The notes: generated by a model not told the origin, from the letters alone. 64,000 nt of DNA from JAEZDC01 sp036676415 (GCA_036676415.1 JAKFCX010000021.1:124001-188000); one strand, 5' to 3'. Numbered from the stretch's first letter, positions 1 through 9,593 are shown. Numbers and translations: made by a program.

Positions 1-3000
1 TTTATAACTAAAGTCCTGCACTTGCAGATCAGAAGTGAATACAGGATTCGTATTGAAGTTACTCAGTAAGGCTGTTCCATTGATCTTTCCTCCCATCAAC
101 AACTGATCCTGGTTGAGAATGCCAGTGATGGTACTGATCTGGAAATTTCTGAAGCTGAGATCTATGGGACCATTCGGAACTGTGGTTCGGCTATTTGCAT
201 TTAATACCTGGTCACCTTTGCTGATGGTAAAATCATTAACCAATAATCCTGCGGTAGTGGACTGGATAAAATTACCTGGTGCAACAGCCCATTTATCGTA
301 ATTAAACATCAGGCTATCCTGGCTCAGGCTGAAACGAAATCCTCCGGGAATACTTGCTGCAACACCAGCTACCTGGTAACGGGATTGATCTTGTTTATCC
401 TTTACATCTAAACGAAGATTTAAAAGGTCATTCATCAGATCACCCGTGACCGAAGTTCTATAGGCTCGAAAATCTTTGGTTCCAACAGAAAATGCATTGA
501 CAGCGTATACTAACTGGTTTGTTGCTGTGTTTGCGTTAATCGTTAAACTATCAGCATACTGACCGTTGAAATATAATTTTCTTGTTCCTGCAACTAACCT
601 TAAATCATTTTGTGCGGTATTCAGGCTGGCTGTAAGGCTTACGGTATCTGTACCTTTTATTTGAGGCATAAAAGCATACAGCACATCGGAAGGAAATATA
701 GTAGCAGTTAAAGTCCAATCCTGTGGTGCAGCCAAAGGTTTTCGCTGGTAGCCAGGGATCGTATAATACTGGTGAATGATATTTTGAATGGCATAACCGA
801 TTTCTGTTAGATTGTAATTGCCTTTCAGATCAACCACGGCAACTTCAGAACTTAATGCAATTGAATTTGGTGTGGCAACAAGTGAAATGGTGTCGATTGT
901 AAATCGTTGCCCATCTTTAATAAAGACAACATTGGTAATGGTTGCATTACCGTTCAATGAAGCCATATTAAGAGATGGCATATTTACATTGATGTTTCCA
1001 TGAATCTTAAACGGAACATTGCTAAAGCCTAGTGCATTTAAATTCAAACTATCAACCTGCAACTGAAGATCAAGAGAAGGACTTGCCAGCTTGAGATCAG
1101 ACACAACAGCAAAATCAAGATCAGCGTTACTGTCTTTGATATCTCCTTTACCATTCAAAATTCCATTACGAAGGTTGCCGGTGAACTTAATATTGTTGTA
1201 AGTATATCCATTGATGTGTGCAGAAGATGCATAAGCATCTATATCAATGGGGGCCTTTTTGAAATCAAAACCATTCCCGGTAATATTTGCCTGCATTGTG
1301 ACTTTCCCTATGCTTGGTTGCATGAATATATAACCGACATCCAGGCCATGGGTTGTTGCTTTGGCCTTGTAACGTTCACCATTAACAGATGCGACAAGAT
1401 CGACACTGCCTTTACTGGTCTGAGCATTTAACCTGGTGTTATAATTTGAAGGTGTGCCTTTAAATGCAGCTCGGCCTGACAGGCTTTCGGGAATACGAAT
1501 GTTGGTTGGTATCGATCCTTTGGGAAGAAACGATGCAAGGTCCGTTTTAGTTGTGCTGAACCGGTTGATGACAAGATCGAAGTAAGGATTTGTAGATGGT
1601 AATCCTTTAATTGTTCCCGAAACGGAAAAAGTTGAATTTCTAAAGCTGCTGACATTAAGTGTTGGAATGCTCAGATCTTTTATATAGCCACGAACAACTG
1701 CATCAATATTGAATACTTCGTTCTCATTGCCTTTAAATGGAGTAATATTTCTTAAAGCAGGAGCAAAAGCAATGATGTCTCTTACGGCAACTGTTGATTG
1801 ATCAATGTCTGCATCAAGGTGAATATCACCTGGTCTTAAAGCCATCGATTCAATAGACTCATAGTTAAGCACTACCCTTCTGCGTAAGTTTGTTCTATCG
1901 GTTTGAATAAAAAGATTATCCACAGAAGTTTGCTTCTCACCGTATTTCAGATCAGCTTCCAGTTGCCTTAGTACAATACCACTTTTTTGTTCTCTAAAAG
2001 ATCCACTTACGATGGAAGCTTCTATGGCAACAGGAGAAAACACAAGACCTGTAGCCTCAAGGTTCAGATCCTGGTAATTCATGTGAGCATAATCCATCAC
2101 ACCAACCTGGCGTGGCTGGTTATTATCATCGTACTGGATAAAATTATTCTTCAATGAAATTTTATCAGAGCGAATTCTCCATGGATTATTTGCCTGTGCC
2201 TCGATATTCTTACCAATTTCTTTTGCAGCAATTGCTGATTGTTGTGACTTTCCGAAAATTACTTTGGCGGTAGTATTATTGAGTTGAAAATCTTCCAGGT
2301 TGATGTACATTGAATCAAGATCCAATGATCTTGCATCAGCAATCAAATCTCCAATCTTCACATCGGTGGTGATGGCTGAAACAGCATTGTCGTAGTTGAA
2401 TGTAACATTCCGAAGATTTAATTTATCGAGATTCAGATCGAATGGTGGGGCTGTGTTTTCTGCCTCGATCACAGCCATCGGCTTTGGTGTAACCAAAGGT
2501 TTATACTGCCTCATACGAATAGCAGTATTCTGCAGATTGATCACTGGTATTGAATATAAAAAACTATCAGGAACGAACTTATCTACATCAGCAGTAAAAT
2601 TCCCGATGTTGATATACATATCGCTTCCGATCTGGTCGTCTCTGTAAGTGGTGACTACTTTATTCAATACAATTTTATCAAGGTCAAACTCCATCGGTGC
2701 CGATGCAGTAGTTGATGTAGATTGAGTAGCAAAAGCTTTAACGATGTAATTAAAGTTGAAAGTGGTGTCCTGGTTAATGCGGTAGATATTTGTTCTTACA
2801 TTTTCAAGTTCCAGGTAATTAATTACCACACGATTATTCAGTAATTCGAGGAAAGCAATATCAACTCTCAGTTTTTTTCCGGATAATAAAGTATCACCAC
2901 GTTGATCTTCGAAGTAAACATCTTCTAACACAAGACGTTTAGGAAAAGTAATGGATAGTCCACCTATTCGCACTTCGGTTTTTAATTTTCCTTCGAGGTA

Positions 3001-3132
3001 AGCAACTGCTTTGTCCCGAACAATACCCTGCACAGCCGGAACCTGGATTAACAGGTACACCAGCAACACAAGGCCCAGTAAACTCACGAATATCCAGGCC
3101 AGTACTCTTGAAATCTTCCGAACAACTCTCAA
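1..3132 (-). CDS. TamB/AsmA-like translocation and assembly protein (N-terminal part)
   Basis: About 1,040 codons are visible and the gene runs off the left edge, so the C-terminal TamB (DUF490) domain cannot be seen. The product starts with a basic stretch and one membrane anchor (about residues 8-27), followed by an AsmA-like opening (KLKTEVRIGGLSITFPKR) and a long run of repetitive beta-strand sequence rich in N, D, L and I. This is the form of large envelope proteins that bridge the inner and outer membranes and move lipid or help outer-membrane assembly. No in-frame ATG lies between the upstream stop at 3201 and the conserved start, so I chose TTG at 3132; this start is uncertain. It is the last gene of a minus-strand series and lies 66 bp after the lmo0937-like gene. 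Bacteroidota homologues are often over 1,500 residues. Confidence 0.8.
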   Translation of the reverse strand, partial: MRVVRKISRVLAWIFVSLLGLVLLVYLLIQVPAVQGIVRDKAVAYLEGKLKTEVRIGGLSITFPKRLVLEDVYFEDQRGDTLLSGKKLRVDIAFLELLNNRVVINYLELENVRTNIYRINQDTTFNFNYIVKAFATQSTSTTASAPMEFDLDKIVLNKVVTTYRDDQIGSDMYINIGNFTADVDKFVPDSFLYSIPVINLQNTAIRMRQYKPLVTPKPMAVIEAENTAPPFDLNLDKLNLRNVTFNYDNAVSAITTDVKIGDLIADARSLDLDSMYINLEDFQLNNTTAKVIFGKSQQSAIAAKEIGKNIEAQANNPWRIRSDKISLKNNFIQYDDNNQPRQVGVMDYAHMNYQDLNLEATGLVFSPVAIEASIVSGSFREQKSGIVLRQLEADLKYGEKQTSVDNLFIQTDRTNLRRRVVLNYESIESMALRPGDIHLDADIDQSTVAVRDIIAFAPALRNITPFKGNENEVFNIDAVVRGYIKDLSIPTLNVSSFRNSTFSVSGTIKGLPSTNPYFDLVINRFSTTKTDLASFLPKGSIPTNIRIPESLSGRAAFKGTPSNYNTRLNAQTSKGSVDLVASVNGERYKAKATTHGLDVGYIFMQPSIGKVTMQANITGNGFDFKKAPIDIDAYASSAHINGYTYNNIKFTGNLRNGILNGKGDIKDSNADLDFAVVSDLKLASPSLDLQLQVDSLNLNALGFSNVPFKIHGNINVNMPSLNMASLNGNATITNVVFIKDGQRFTIDTISLVATPNSIALSSEVAVVDLKGNYNLTEIGYAIQNIIHQYYTIPGYQRKPLAAPQDWTLTATIFPSDVLYAFMPQIKGTDTVSLTASLNTAQNDLRLVAGTRKLYFNGQYADSLTINANTATNQLVYAVNAFSVGTKDFRAYRTSVTGDLMNDLLNLRLDVKDKQDQSRYQVAGVAASIPGGFRFSLSQDSLMFNYDKWAVAPGNFIQSTTAGLLVNDFTISKGDQVLNANSRTTVPNGPIDLSFRNFQISTITGILNQDQLLMGGKINGTALLSNFNTNPVFTSDLQVQDFSYK

Positions 3133-3198
3133 TTGATGTGATGTTTGCGTATTATCATATATACAAAATCGGCCTAAGCCGATCTTCCTAGTTGTTAT

Positions 3199-3348
3199 CT
3201 AACCTCTTCCCCGAATCAGTCCAAGCAATAATGAAATAATTGCCAATACCAGTAGAATATGAATCAAACCGCTGAATGATCCTACAAAAAAACCAAGGAC
3301 CCAACCGATTATTAATATCACAGCTATTACGTATAAAATACCTCTCAT
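3199..3348 (-). CDS. lmo0937-family small membrane protein
   Basis: A 49-residue protein starting MRGILYVIAVILIIGW and ending in a short basic tail (GLIRGRG). Two hydrophobic helices, split by a Gly/Ser stretch (GFFVGSFSG), fill nearly the whole chain, as in the lmo0937/DUF5670 family of tiny membrane proteins. The family has no firm biochemical role and is often found near stress genes. It lies 8 bp after the next gene upstream and closes a four-gene operon with YtxH-like and holin-like genes. Family placement is from pattern and length. Confidence 0.8.
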   Translation of the reverse strand: MRGILYVIAVILIIGWVLGFFVGSFSGLIHILLVLAIISLLLGLIRGRG

Positions 3349-3356
3349 ATTTCTCT

Positions 3357-3719
3357 TTATAATTTTTTGCTGAGTTTTGCAAACAGGTAGCTAAGACCTG
3401 TAAATATGCCTACAGATTTAGCTGATTTTACCGCCTGCTTTTTAGCTGCAGATCTTTTTATTTCGTTCTTCCTGTGAAATAACCATCCCAATAAACCTGA
3501 TGCAACTCCGTATCCTCGTTTGGTAATACGAGCAGCCAGAAATCCTGGAATAATAGCAATAGCGCCATATTTCAATGCTTCTTTTGGTAACTGCTTCATA
3601 TTATCTTTCAGCAGTTCCTTTTGCATGATCGTTCTTGCTTTCACCCTGAGGATCTCTGCATTCAAATCATCTACGGTAGATATTTGCATCAATTCAATTT
3701 TTTGAGACGTGGCTGTCAT
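3357..3719 (-). CDS. Conserved hypothetical membrane-associated protein of the YtxH/holin operon
   Basis: A 120-residue basic protein. An N-terminal half of charged helix (residues 1-45) is followed by two weakly hydrophobic segments (about 50-80 and 100-116) split by a Lys/Arg-rich linker. I do not recognise a named family. Its start overlaps the end of the holin-like gene by 26 bp, so the two are probably co-translated. Position in the operon suggests a role at the envelope, perhaps with the holin-like protein; this is inference only. Confidence 0.7.
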   Translation of the reverse strand: MTATSQKIELMQISTVDDLNAEILRVKARTIMQKELLKDNMKQLPKEALKYGAIAIIPGFLAARITKRGYGVASGLLGWLFHRKNEIKRSAAKKQAVKSAKSVGIFTGLSYLFAKLSKKL

Positions 3720-4131
3720 CTTGCTTTCCTTTTTCTTCTTTCTTTTTTGAATAGATAGAACTGATCACAGCATTGGAAACTTTTGTTGTCACCCACTTTC
3801 TTGCAACGATCAATGTTATGATCAAAGCAATATAGATAGCTGATACAATTGCAAAGCCCCAGATAAAGCTGCCGGTAAGTTCGCTAAATACAAAACCGAG
3901 TGTAATGCTTATAAAGATGAGCGCAAACAAAGCAAATAACCCTAATGCCACACCATTTACAATTCCTGCAGTGGCATTAGCTGCTTTTTTTGACATTTCA
4001 AGCTTCAGAAGCAGGATACGGTCTTGCACGTACTGTTCCAGCAGCTTTTTCGTTTCGACAAAAAAGTTTTCTTTTTTTTCTGTGGGCTGCCCGTTTACAG
4101 TAGGCTCTGTCTCTGTTGTATTAAACTGCAT
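3694..4131 (-). CDS. Phage holin family protein (DUF1469/Phage_holin_3_6-like)
   Basis: A 145-residue protein with an amphipathic N-terminal region (residues 20-50, TKKLLEQYVQDRILLLKLEM), two adjacent transmembrane helices (about 52-78 and 82-110) and a basic, Lys-rich C-terminal tail. This layout matches the chromosomal 'phage holin family' membrane proteins, which despite the name are rarely in prophages and usually sit beside YtxH and ElaB/DUF883-like genes, as here. It overlaps the YtxH gene upstream by 11 bp and the next gene by 26 bp. The low-complexity stretches at both ends are normal for the family. Confidence 0.8.
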   Translation of the reverse strand: MQFNTTETEPTVNGQPTEKKENFFVETKKLLEQYVQDRILLLKLEMSKKAANATAGIVNGVALGLFALFALIFISITLGFVFSELTGSFIWGFAIVSAIYIALIITLIVARKWVTTKVSNAVISSIYSKKKEEKGKQDDSHVSKN

Positions 4132-4366
4132 TTTGTGCTGTTTGGTTTACATCTTCAGTGGTGCTTTTCCCTTTACTCCAGAGTTCGCTCACTTCGTCAG
4201 TTAAACCACTTAACCCATCTTTTACTTTATCACCAGCATTAGATGCAAAATCCTTGATATTGTCTAACATTTCTTTGCCTTTATCGCTTTGTAATAAGAT
4301 TGCGATAGCAGCACCTGCAGCCGCACCAAGTGCAAGGCCAGATAAGAATCTTTGATTGTCGGTCAT
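4121..4366 (-). CDS. YtxH domain-containing protein
   Basis: An 81-residue protein with one Gly/Ala-rich membrane helix near the N-terminus (LALGAAAGAAIAILL, residues 11-25), followed by an amphipathic helical tail rich in Asp, Lys and Ser. This is the standard YtxH layout. It is the first gene of the minus-strand operon 4366-3199, with overlapping gene ends. YtxH proteins are linked to general stress responses in several phyla; the role here is inferred from family and context. Confidence 0.85.
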   Translation of the reverse strand: MTDNQRFLSGLALGAAAGAAIAILLQSDKGKEMLDNIKDFASNAGDKVKDGLSGLTDEVSELWSKGKSTTEDVNQTAQNAV

Positions 4367-4507
4367 AAGTTGATATTTAATAATGAAGAATTACAATATC
4401 CTTAATACAAGCTTCATACCAGTTAACAATCAGCACTCTAAACAATGTTCAGCCAACAAGAACAATTTTCATTAAGGCCTGCAAATAATTTGAGGAACGG
4501 GTCAACA

Positions 4508-5695
4508 TCATTTATGCTGAACGAGGTCAAGGAGATGTAAAAACTGCTCGCAGAAGTCTGACAGCTCCTGTAAAGTTATGCTTAAAGGTGGGGCAATACG
4601 TAAAGAATTTGCAGAAAACAGGAACCAATCGGTGATAATACCTGCTTTTATACACTGGTGAACTACTTTTTGACAGGTTTCAAATGAATCGAAATCAACT
4701 GCCATCCAAAGACCAGCGCTCCTGGTTTGTTGTATCAATGAGTGTTTAATACCCTGGAGGATTTTTTCCTTTTTAAAAACGTCATTAATATAGTGTTCGT
4801 CTAACAGCGTTTCAAATGCGGCTTTTCCTGCAGCACAAGACACGGGATGGCCTCCAAAAGTGGTGATATGTCCCAAAACAGGATCGTGTGTCAGGGTATT
4901 CATCAGACTTTGATCTGCTATAAAAGCGCCTAAAGGCATTCCACCACCTAAAGCTTTTCCTAGTAATAATATATCCGGTACAACCTCATACTGTTCAAAA
5001 GCCCAAAGGCTACCTGTTCTGCCGAAACCAGACTGTATCTCATCGAATATCAAAAGTGTGCAATTGTCTTTACATCTTTTTGCTAACCGTTGTAACCAGG
5101 CTTTACCGGGTTTAATAATTCCAGCTTCTGCCTGCACTACTTCCATAATCACACAAGCTGTGTCTTCATCAATTGCATTTATCGCTTCCTCACTTCCAAA
5201 ATCATAATGAGAAATGCCGGGTAATAAAGGACGAAAGGAATTCCGGAAAGTTTCATCACCCATTACACTTAAGGCACCTTGTGTACTACCGTGGTAACTT
5301 TTATTAAAAGCGATGATCTTTGAACGGTTTGTAACTCTTTTAGCCAGCTTCATGGCTCCTTCCACTGCTTCGGCCCCGCTATTAGTGAAATAAACACAGT
5401 TTAGTGAGGAAGGAAGATGATCTGTGAGCAGTTTTGCATACTGCACCTGTGGCTGCTCGATAAATTCTCCGTATACGATCAGATGCATGTATGCTGCAGC
5501 CTGTTTTTGTACCGCTTCAACAACTTTTGGATGGCTGTGACCGATATTGGCTACACTAAAGCCGGAAATCAGGTCGAGATATTTTTTTCCATCGGCTCCA
5601 TGTATATAACAACCTTCCGCCTTCACCATTTCAAGGCCGATTGGTGAAGGTGATGTTTGAGCAATGTGCTGAAAGAAGAGTTTACGATTATCCAT
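4508..5695 (-). CDS. Class III PLP-dependent aminotransferase (acetylornithine/ornithine-like)
   Basis: A 395-residue cytosolic enzyme that would transfer an amino group from an amino acid to a keto acid using pyridoxal phosphate. Visible family marks are the NSGAEAVEGA phosphate-binding loop (about 105-114), the IFDEIQSGFGRTG motif with Asp218 for the pyridine nitrogen, and LLLGKALGGGMPLGAF with the Schiff-base lysine at 247. Length is normal for fold type I class III enzymes. I start at the ATG giving MDNRKLFF; six codons upstream another ATG is in frame but adds an unlikely MLLLQL. The substrate cannot be told from sequence: acetylornithine, ornithine or another omega-amino acid are all possible. 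It stands alone, divergent from the lipoprotein gene at 5800. Confidence 0.85.
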   Translation of the reverse strand: MDNRKLFFQHIAQTSPSPIGLEMVKAEGCYIHGADGKKYLDLISGFSVANIGHSHPKVVEAVQKQAAAYMHLIVYGEFIEQPQVQYAKLLTDHLPSSLNCVYFTNSGAEAVEGAMKLAKRVTNRSKIIAFNKSYHGSTQGALSVMGDETFRNSFRPLLPGISHYDFGSEEAINAIDEDTACVIMEVVQAEAGIIKPGKAWLQRLAKRCKDNCTLLIFDEIQSGFGRTGSLWAFEQYEVVPDILLLGKALGGGMPLGAFIADQSLMNTLTHDPVLGHITTFGGHPVSCAAGKAAFETLLDEHYINDVFKKEKILQGIKHSLIQQTRSAGLWMAVDFDSFETCQKVVHQCIKAGIITDWFLFSANSLRIAPPLSITLQELSDFCEQFLHLLDLVQHK

Positions 5696-5799
5696 TAGCT
5701 GCAATAATAACAAAATTGTGAAGATAGGTTATAGGTAGATGAGGAGTGAAATCAGATTGCTTATGCCACACTAATTGTATATTTGTTCAAACTGGTCTT

Positions 5800-6966
5800 A
5801 TGCGTTTATTTTATAAAGCGATACTTCTTATTTCTGTAACATGTTTTTTGGGTTGCAAAAAAAATCCCTCTCATCTTCGGCAAACAACAGTTCCTACGAT
5901 TCAAATCACTGAAATTTTTGAAATAAAAGAATTTGAAATAAAAATAAAAACTAAGGTATTAGATTTTGGCAGTGCTGGAATTGATAGCGGAGGTATTGTA
6001 GTTAGTACTACCGCCTCACCAACTATTGACCAATACTTTCTAAAAATACCTTTAAGTTCTATTGTATCTAACTCCACTGACAGTACATTTATTAGCCATA
6101 TACAAGGCTTGCAAAAAAACACTACATATCATGTACGGGTTTATGCAAAATCCGGAACTAACATTTATTATAGCAATGATGCGAGTTTTACCACCAATTC
6201 TTTTCCAAAAGTTCAAATCATTGAGTTTATACAATTAAGTATATCTGGATTATTCATTAAAGCCAAAATTTTGGATTATGGAAATTCCGGAATTGATAGC
6301 GGAGGCTTTGTAGTTAGTAACACCCCATTACCGACTATCGATAATTATTTTTTGAAAGTACCTGTAAATGGTGTATTCAATTTACCCGATAGAACTTTTA
6401 CTACGAGTATTCAGGGCTTACATGAAAACTCCACATATTATGTACGGTTCTATGCAAAAACCGGAGCTAATACTTCTTATAGTAATGATACCAGTTTCAC
6501 TACCCAACAAGATGGAACGTATTTCCCGATAATAAAAAATCTGCCTACAAATTTGGTTATTGGAACTTCACTGCGTCAAAATTCATATTGGTACTTACCT
6601 AGTCCGTTCTTCAAAAATAAATATGCCGAGAATAATTTAGTCTTGCCACAAGGAATTAAGATGTATGCTATTATTGATTCGGTACGGGGGCAACATGTTA
6701 CTCATGTTGGAACTGGTCAGGTTGTCGCATCCGGTGATATTATTGAAATACCTTTCGGAACCAGCATACATTTCTCCAATCCCCATGACCACGATTTCAC
6801 CGCTCCTGATGAACATAGATGGTGGGTCTACTATTCTGTCAAGTTAATGGGAACTACTACCGATGCACAGTATTTTTGCAGATACCAGCTGTTCATAAAT
6901 GGCACTAATTCAACAGAAGGACATCTATTCAATACTCTTACAAATTACGTGTGTAACACTCAATAG
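5800..6966 (+). CDS. Lipoprotein with two tandem fibronectin-like repeats
   Basis: A 388-residue secreted lipoprotein. The start at 5800 gives a clean signal peptide with lipobox (LISVTCFLGC, Cys at about 19); the longer frame from 5746 would bury it. Two tandem units of about 100 residues follow, each with VLD(F/Y)G.(S/A)GIDSGG, a central TIDQYF or TIDNYF block and a closing TTYHVRVYAKSG or STYYVRFYAKTG strand plus SF TT. This 'tells the reader what changed' fibronectin-like domain is common in Bacteroidota surface lipoproteins. The C-terminal 140 residues are of an unknown type, with many aromatic residues and histidines. The function is unknown. The two repeats are close enough at the protein level to suggest an internal duplication. 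Confidence 0.75.
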   Translation: MRLFYKAILLISVTCFLGCKKNPSHLRQTTVPTIQITEIFEIKEFEIKIKTKVLDFGSAGIDSGGIVVSTTASPTIDQYFLKIPLSSIVSNSTDSTFISHIQGLQKNTTYHVRVYAKSGTNIYYSNDASFTTNSFPKVQIIEFIQLSISGLFIKAKILDYGNSGIDSGGFVVSNTPLPTIDNYFLKVPVNGVFNLPDRTFTTSIQGLHENSTYYVRFYAKTGANTSYSNDTSFTTQQDGTYFPIIKNLPTNLVIGTSLRQNSYWYLPSPFFKNKYAENNLVLPQGIKMYAIIDSVRGQHVTHVGTGQVVASGDIIEIPFGTSIHFSNPHDHDFTAPDEHRWWVYYSVKLMGTTTDAQYFCRYQLFINGTNSTEGHLFNTLTNYVCNTQ

Positions 6967-7076
6967 TATGAAACAGACACTTCTAGAAGATTTTGATAAT
7001 AGCATCTAGCAACCGTTTAGCTGATGCTCCTTTTAATAACCAGTCTAATTTTGTATAATAATATCTAATTAAGCAA

Positions 7077-7610
7077 ATGTCAATCATAGCTCCTGTAAAT
7101 GGTAAGTCTCCAAAATTTGGAAAGAACACATTCATTGCTCCCAATGCAACCATTGTTGGAGATGTAGTTACAGGTGATGACTGCAGTTTCTGGTTTAATG
7201 CTGTGGTTCGTGGTGATGTGAATTATATTAAGATGGGCAACAAAGTAAATGTGCAGGATGGTGCCGTGATACACTGTACGTTTGAAAGAAATGCCACCGA
7301 AATCGGGAATAATGTCTCTATCGGGCACAATGCAATTGTACATGGATGTACCGTGCATGATAATGTGCTGATTGGTATGGGAGCCATTGTGATGGACAAA
7401 TGTGTGATACACAGTAACTCTATCATTGCTGCAGGATCAGTAGTATTGGAAGGAACGGTTGTAGAGGAAGGAAGTATCTATGCAGGAGTGCCAGCTAAAA
7501 AGGTAAAGGACATTTCTAAGGAACTGCTTCATGGAGAAATTGATCGCATAGCGAACAACTATATTAAATATGCCTCCTGGTTTGGGAATATTAATGAAGC
7601 TGTTAAATAA
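7077..7610 (+). CDS. Gamma-class carbonic anhydrase family protein
   Basis: A 177-residue left-handed beta-helix protein of hexapeptide repeats ([IV]G..., e.g. ATIVGDVV, VSIGHNAIVHG). The three zinc-ligand histidines of gamma carbonic anhydrases are present: His66 (DGAVIHCT), His84 and His89 (SIGHNAIVHG). The Arg-Gly-Asp of FNAVVRGDVN matches the trimer-interface Arg/Asp pair. Such proteins form trimers and either hydrate CO2 or act as binding proteins; many bacterial members (YrdA, PaaY-like) have weak activity. It is preceded by a short AT-rich gap and followed by an unrelated lipoprotein, so it is probably monocistronic. Confidence 0.9.
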   Translation: MSIIAPVNGKSPKFGKNTFIAPNATIVGDVVTGDDCSFWFNAVVRGDVNYIKMGNKVNVQDGAVIHCTFERNATEIGNNVSIGHNAIVHGCTVHDNVLIGMGAIVMDKCVIHSNSIIAAGSVVLEGTVVEEGSIYAGVPAKKVKDISKELLHGEIDRIANNYIKYASWFGNINEAVK

Positions 7611-7785
7611 ATACACATAATCAATACCCCGAAAAAGGTAGACCTACTACTTTGTGGGATAACACTAATTTAATCTAGAATAAATGCAGCTTTTGTTTTG
7701 TGTAATTAGTCTTACCAATGAATCTTTTGCCTGGAACGGCTTAGATGGTAAGAATTTTGGTAATTTGCAGCTGTAAAGACTTTTC

Positions 7786-7974
7786 ATGAAAAAATTTTTC
7801 CTGTTAGCGCTGGCGGCAAGTTTTCTCTTAACCTCATGCAGTCTATTTCGCTCCAATAAAAAAGGCTGTCCCAGTAATGGTGCTAACGTAGGTGCTGAAA
7901 GAATTCTTAGCGGCGATCCAAAAGCGGCAAAGGATTTGAAGAAGGGAAAGAAGTACCGCATGAACAAGTATTAG
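7786..7974 (+). CDS. Small lipoprotein
   Basis: A 62-residue protein with a classic signal peptide and lipobox (LALAASFLLTSC, Cys18), then a short basic chain with a second and perhaps ligand-binding Cys (KGCPSNG) and a Lys-rich C-terminus. Nothing marks an enzyme. Similar tiny lipoproteins of this type are common in Chitinophagaceae. The 175 bp upstream is AT-rich and probably holds its own promoter. Confidence 0.7.
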   Translation: MKKFFLLALAASFLLTSCSLFRSNKKGCPSNGANVGAERILSGDPKAAKDLKKGKKYRMNKY

Positions 7975-8143
7975 TGAAAATGATCTCCTGCCGAAGTAGT
8001 TCATAACTGTACAAGACTGAAGTGACAGCTGGTAAAAGTTCAAGTGATTTTTGCAGCCGAAGTGTGCGACGCAACTAAAGCATCATATCACCACTGCAGC
8101 CGGAACAACAACAAACAACCGAATAAAAATAAAGGGAGGCGTT

Positions 8144-8434
8144 ATGAATTACCAGTTACAACCATCCGGCGGACTTTTAGAAGCAATCATTGATGACAAT
8201 TGTGGCCTGAAGAAGTTTTACAGTATTGCCAATGTAATGGCCAAAGAGCTGAAGGTGAAGTTCATTGGCAAAGAAGATGATTCAGCTACGGTTGACTGGC
8301 ATTTCAAGTATAAAGGCCAACCACTTACGCTGCAGCACAATATTTACAATGGTGTGAGCATTCTTACCAAAGAAGGAAAGCCAAGTAAAGTGATCGGTGA
8401 ACTGGCGAATTTCCTTACAGGGAAGATCTTTTAG
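8144..8434 (+). CDS. Conserved hypothetical protein
   Basis: A 96-residue soluble protein starting MNYQLQPSGG. I chose this ATG because a purine-rich AAAGGGAGGC lies 4 nt before it, a rare good Shine-Dalgarno site in this window; the longer frame from 8051 has unlikely composition. The chain has alternating strands and helices (VDWHFKYKGQPLTLQ, then NFLTGKIF). I do not recognise the family. Its end overlaps the end of rsgA, which is convergent, by 4 bp. Confidence 0.65.
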   Translation: MNYQLQPSGGLLEAIIDDNCGLKKFYSIANVMAKELKVKFIGKEDDSATVDWHFKYKGQPLTLQHNIYNGVSILTKEGKPSKVIGELANFLTGKIF

Positions 8435-9354
8435 TAGTTTTTCTCGTCAATCGACTCAAGAATATTGTAATAGCTGAAGAAACGTTCTTCGGCTATTTCT
8501 TTTTTCTCTACTGCTCGTTTGATTGCACAGCCTGGTTCGTTGATGTGCAAACAATTGTTGAACTGGCAATCGTTCAATCTTGTTCGCATCTCCGGAAAAT
8601 AATGTGAAAGTTCCTGCTTAGAAATATCTACAATTCCAAATTCCTTCACCCCAGGTGTATCGATGATCTTTCCCCCGTTAGGGAGGTCGAACATTTCAGC
8701 GAAAGTGGTAGTGTGTTGTCCTTTACCACTCCAGCCACTTACATTTTGTGTTTTTAATGACAGTTCTGGAAAAAGACTGTTGAGCAAACTTGATTTACCT
8801 ACACCGCTATGGCCACTTACAAGGGTTACTTTGTCTTTCAGCAACGTTTTAATCTCGTCAACCCCTTCATTATTGATGACGCTGGTGAGAAAAACTTTAT
8901 AGCCGATTGCCTCATACATATTTTTTAACTCTTCGAATTTAGCCATCTCTTTATTTCGATAGATGTCGGATTTATTGAACACTATCATTGCAGGAATATG
9001 ATAAGCTTCATTGGTAACGAGGAAACGATCAATAAAACCTTGTGAGGTTCTTGGTTCTTTCAGTGTAGCGAATAAAATGCTTTGGTCAAGATTAGATGCA
9101 ACAATATGTATCTGTGATTTGCGGTGAGGCGACGATCGGGCAACGTAATTTCTCCGTTCATAGATTTCGTTGATCATAGCCGTGTTGATCTCTGATTCCT
9201 CTTCCAGTTCCACTTCATCACCTACAGCCAAAGGATTACTGGAAGTGATCTCGTCTATTTTAAAAATACCTTTTATACGGGCATTATAGGTTTTGCCATT
9301 GTCTGCTTTGGCTACATACCAGCTTCCGGTAGATTTATAGATCGTGGCTTTCAT
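8431..9354 (-). CDS. rsgA: Ribosome small-subunit-dependent GTPase A
   Basis: A 307-residue circularly permuted GTPase that helps mature the 30S subunit and checks the decoding site. An OB-fold occupies about residues 1-70. The G motifs come in permuted order: G4 NKSD (127-130), then G1 GHSGVGKS (181-188), then the G2-region Thr run GQHTTT (212-217) and G3 DTPG (232-235). A C-terminal zinc site has Cys263, Cys268, His270 and Cys276 (NDCQFNNCLHINEPGC). All residues that define RsgA are present and the length is normal. It is convergent with, and overlaps by 4 bp, the hypothetical gene at 8144. Confidence 0.95.
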   Translation of the reverse strand: MKATIYKSTGSWYVAKADNGKTYNARIKGIFKIDEITSSNPLAVGDEVELEEESEINTAMINEIYERRNYVARSSPHRKSQIHIVASNLDQSILFATLKEPRTSQGFIDRFLVTNEAYHIPAMIVFNKSDIYRNKEMAKFEELKNMYEAIGYKVFLTSVINNEGVDEIKTLLKDKVTLVSGHSGVGKSSLLNSLFPELSLKTQNVSGWSGKGQHTTTFAEMFDLPNGGKIIDTPGVKEFGIVDISKQELSHYFPEMRTRLNDCQFNNCLHINEPGCAIKRAVEKKEIAEERFFSYYNILESIDEKNY

Positions 9355-9375
9355 TGAAGCGAAGATAACCCGAAG

Positions 9376-9403
9376 TACGAAGAACGAAATACGAAGAACG
9401 AAT
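9376..9403. repeat. Tandem 14-bp repeat
   Basis: Two adjacent copies of TACGAAGAACGAA(A/T) lie just upstream of rsgA, in a run of similar CGAAG/ACGAA words from 9357. It looks like simple-sequence expansion. No gene or hairpin is associated with it. Confidence 0.6.
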
Positions 9404-9540
9404 TTATGACACCAGCATTGGAATTTAATTCAGCTTCGTTGTGTCAAATCGACGAAGGAGATGCACCGAAGCAAAAATCTTAAACCAATGCCCTGAGTTA
9501 CTCACTTGTACTGAAGATTTTTATTCGAGTTATTCCAAAA

Positions 9541-9572
9541 AATAAAAAAGCCTCACTTATAAAGCAAGGCAA
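9541..9572 (-). terminator. Probable rho-independent terminator of the lipoprotein gene at 9594
   Basis: Read on the minus strand, GCCTTGC and GTGAGGC form an imperfect stem, followed by TTTTTT. It lies 22 bp after the stop codon of the minus-strand lipoprotein gene. The stem has one mismatch, so strength is uncertain. Confidence 0.5.
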
Positions 9573-9593
9573 TACATTAAATATGTAACAGGT

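Noticed and set aside
3188..3382. 64-codon frame over the lmo0937-like gene
   Set aside because: The alternative minus-strand frame gives a clear two-helix family protein; this one is its shadow.
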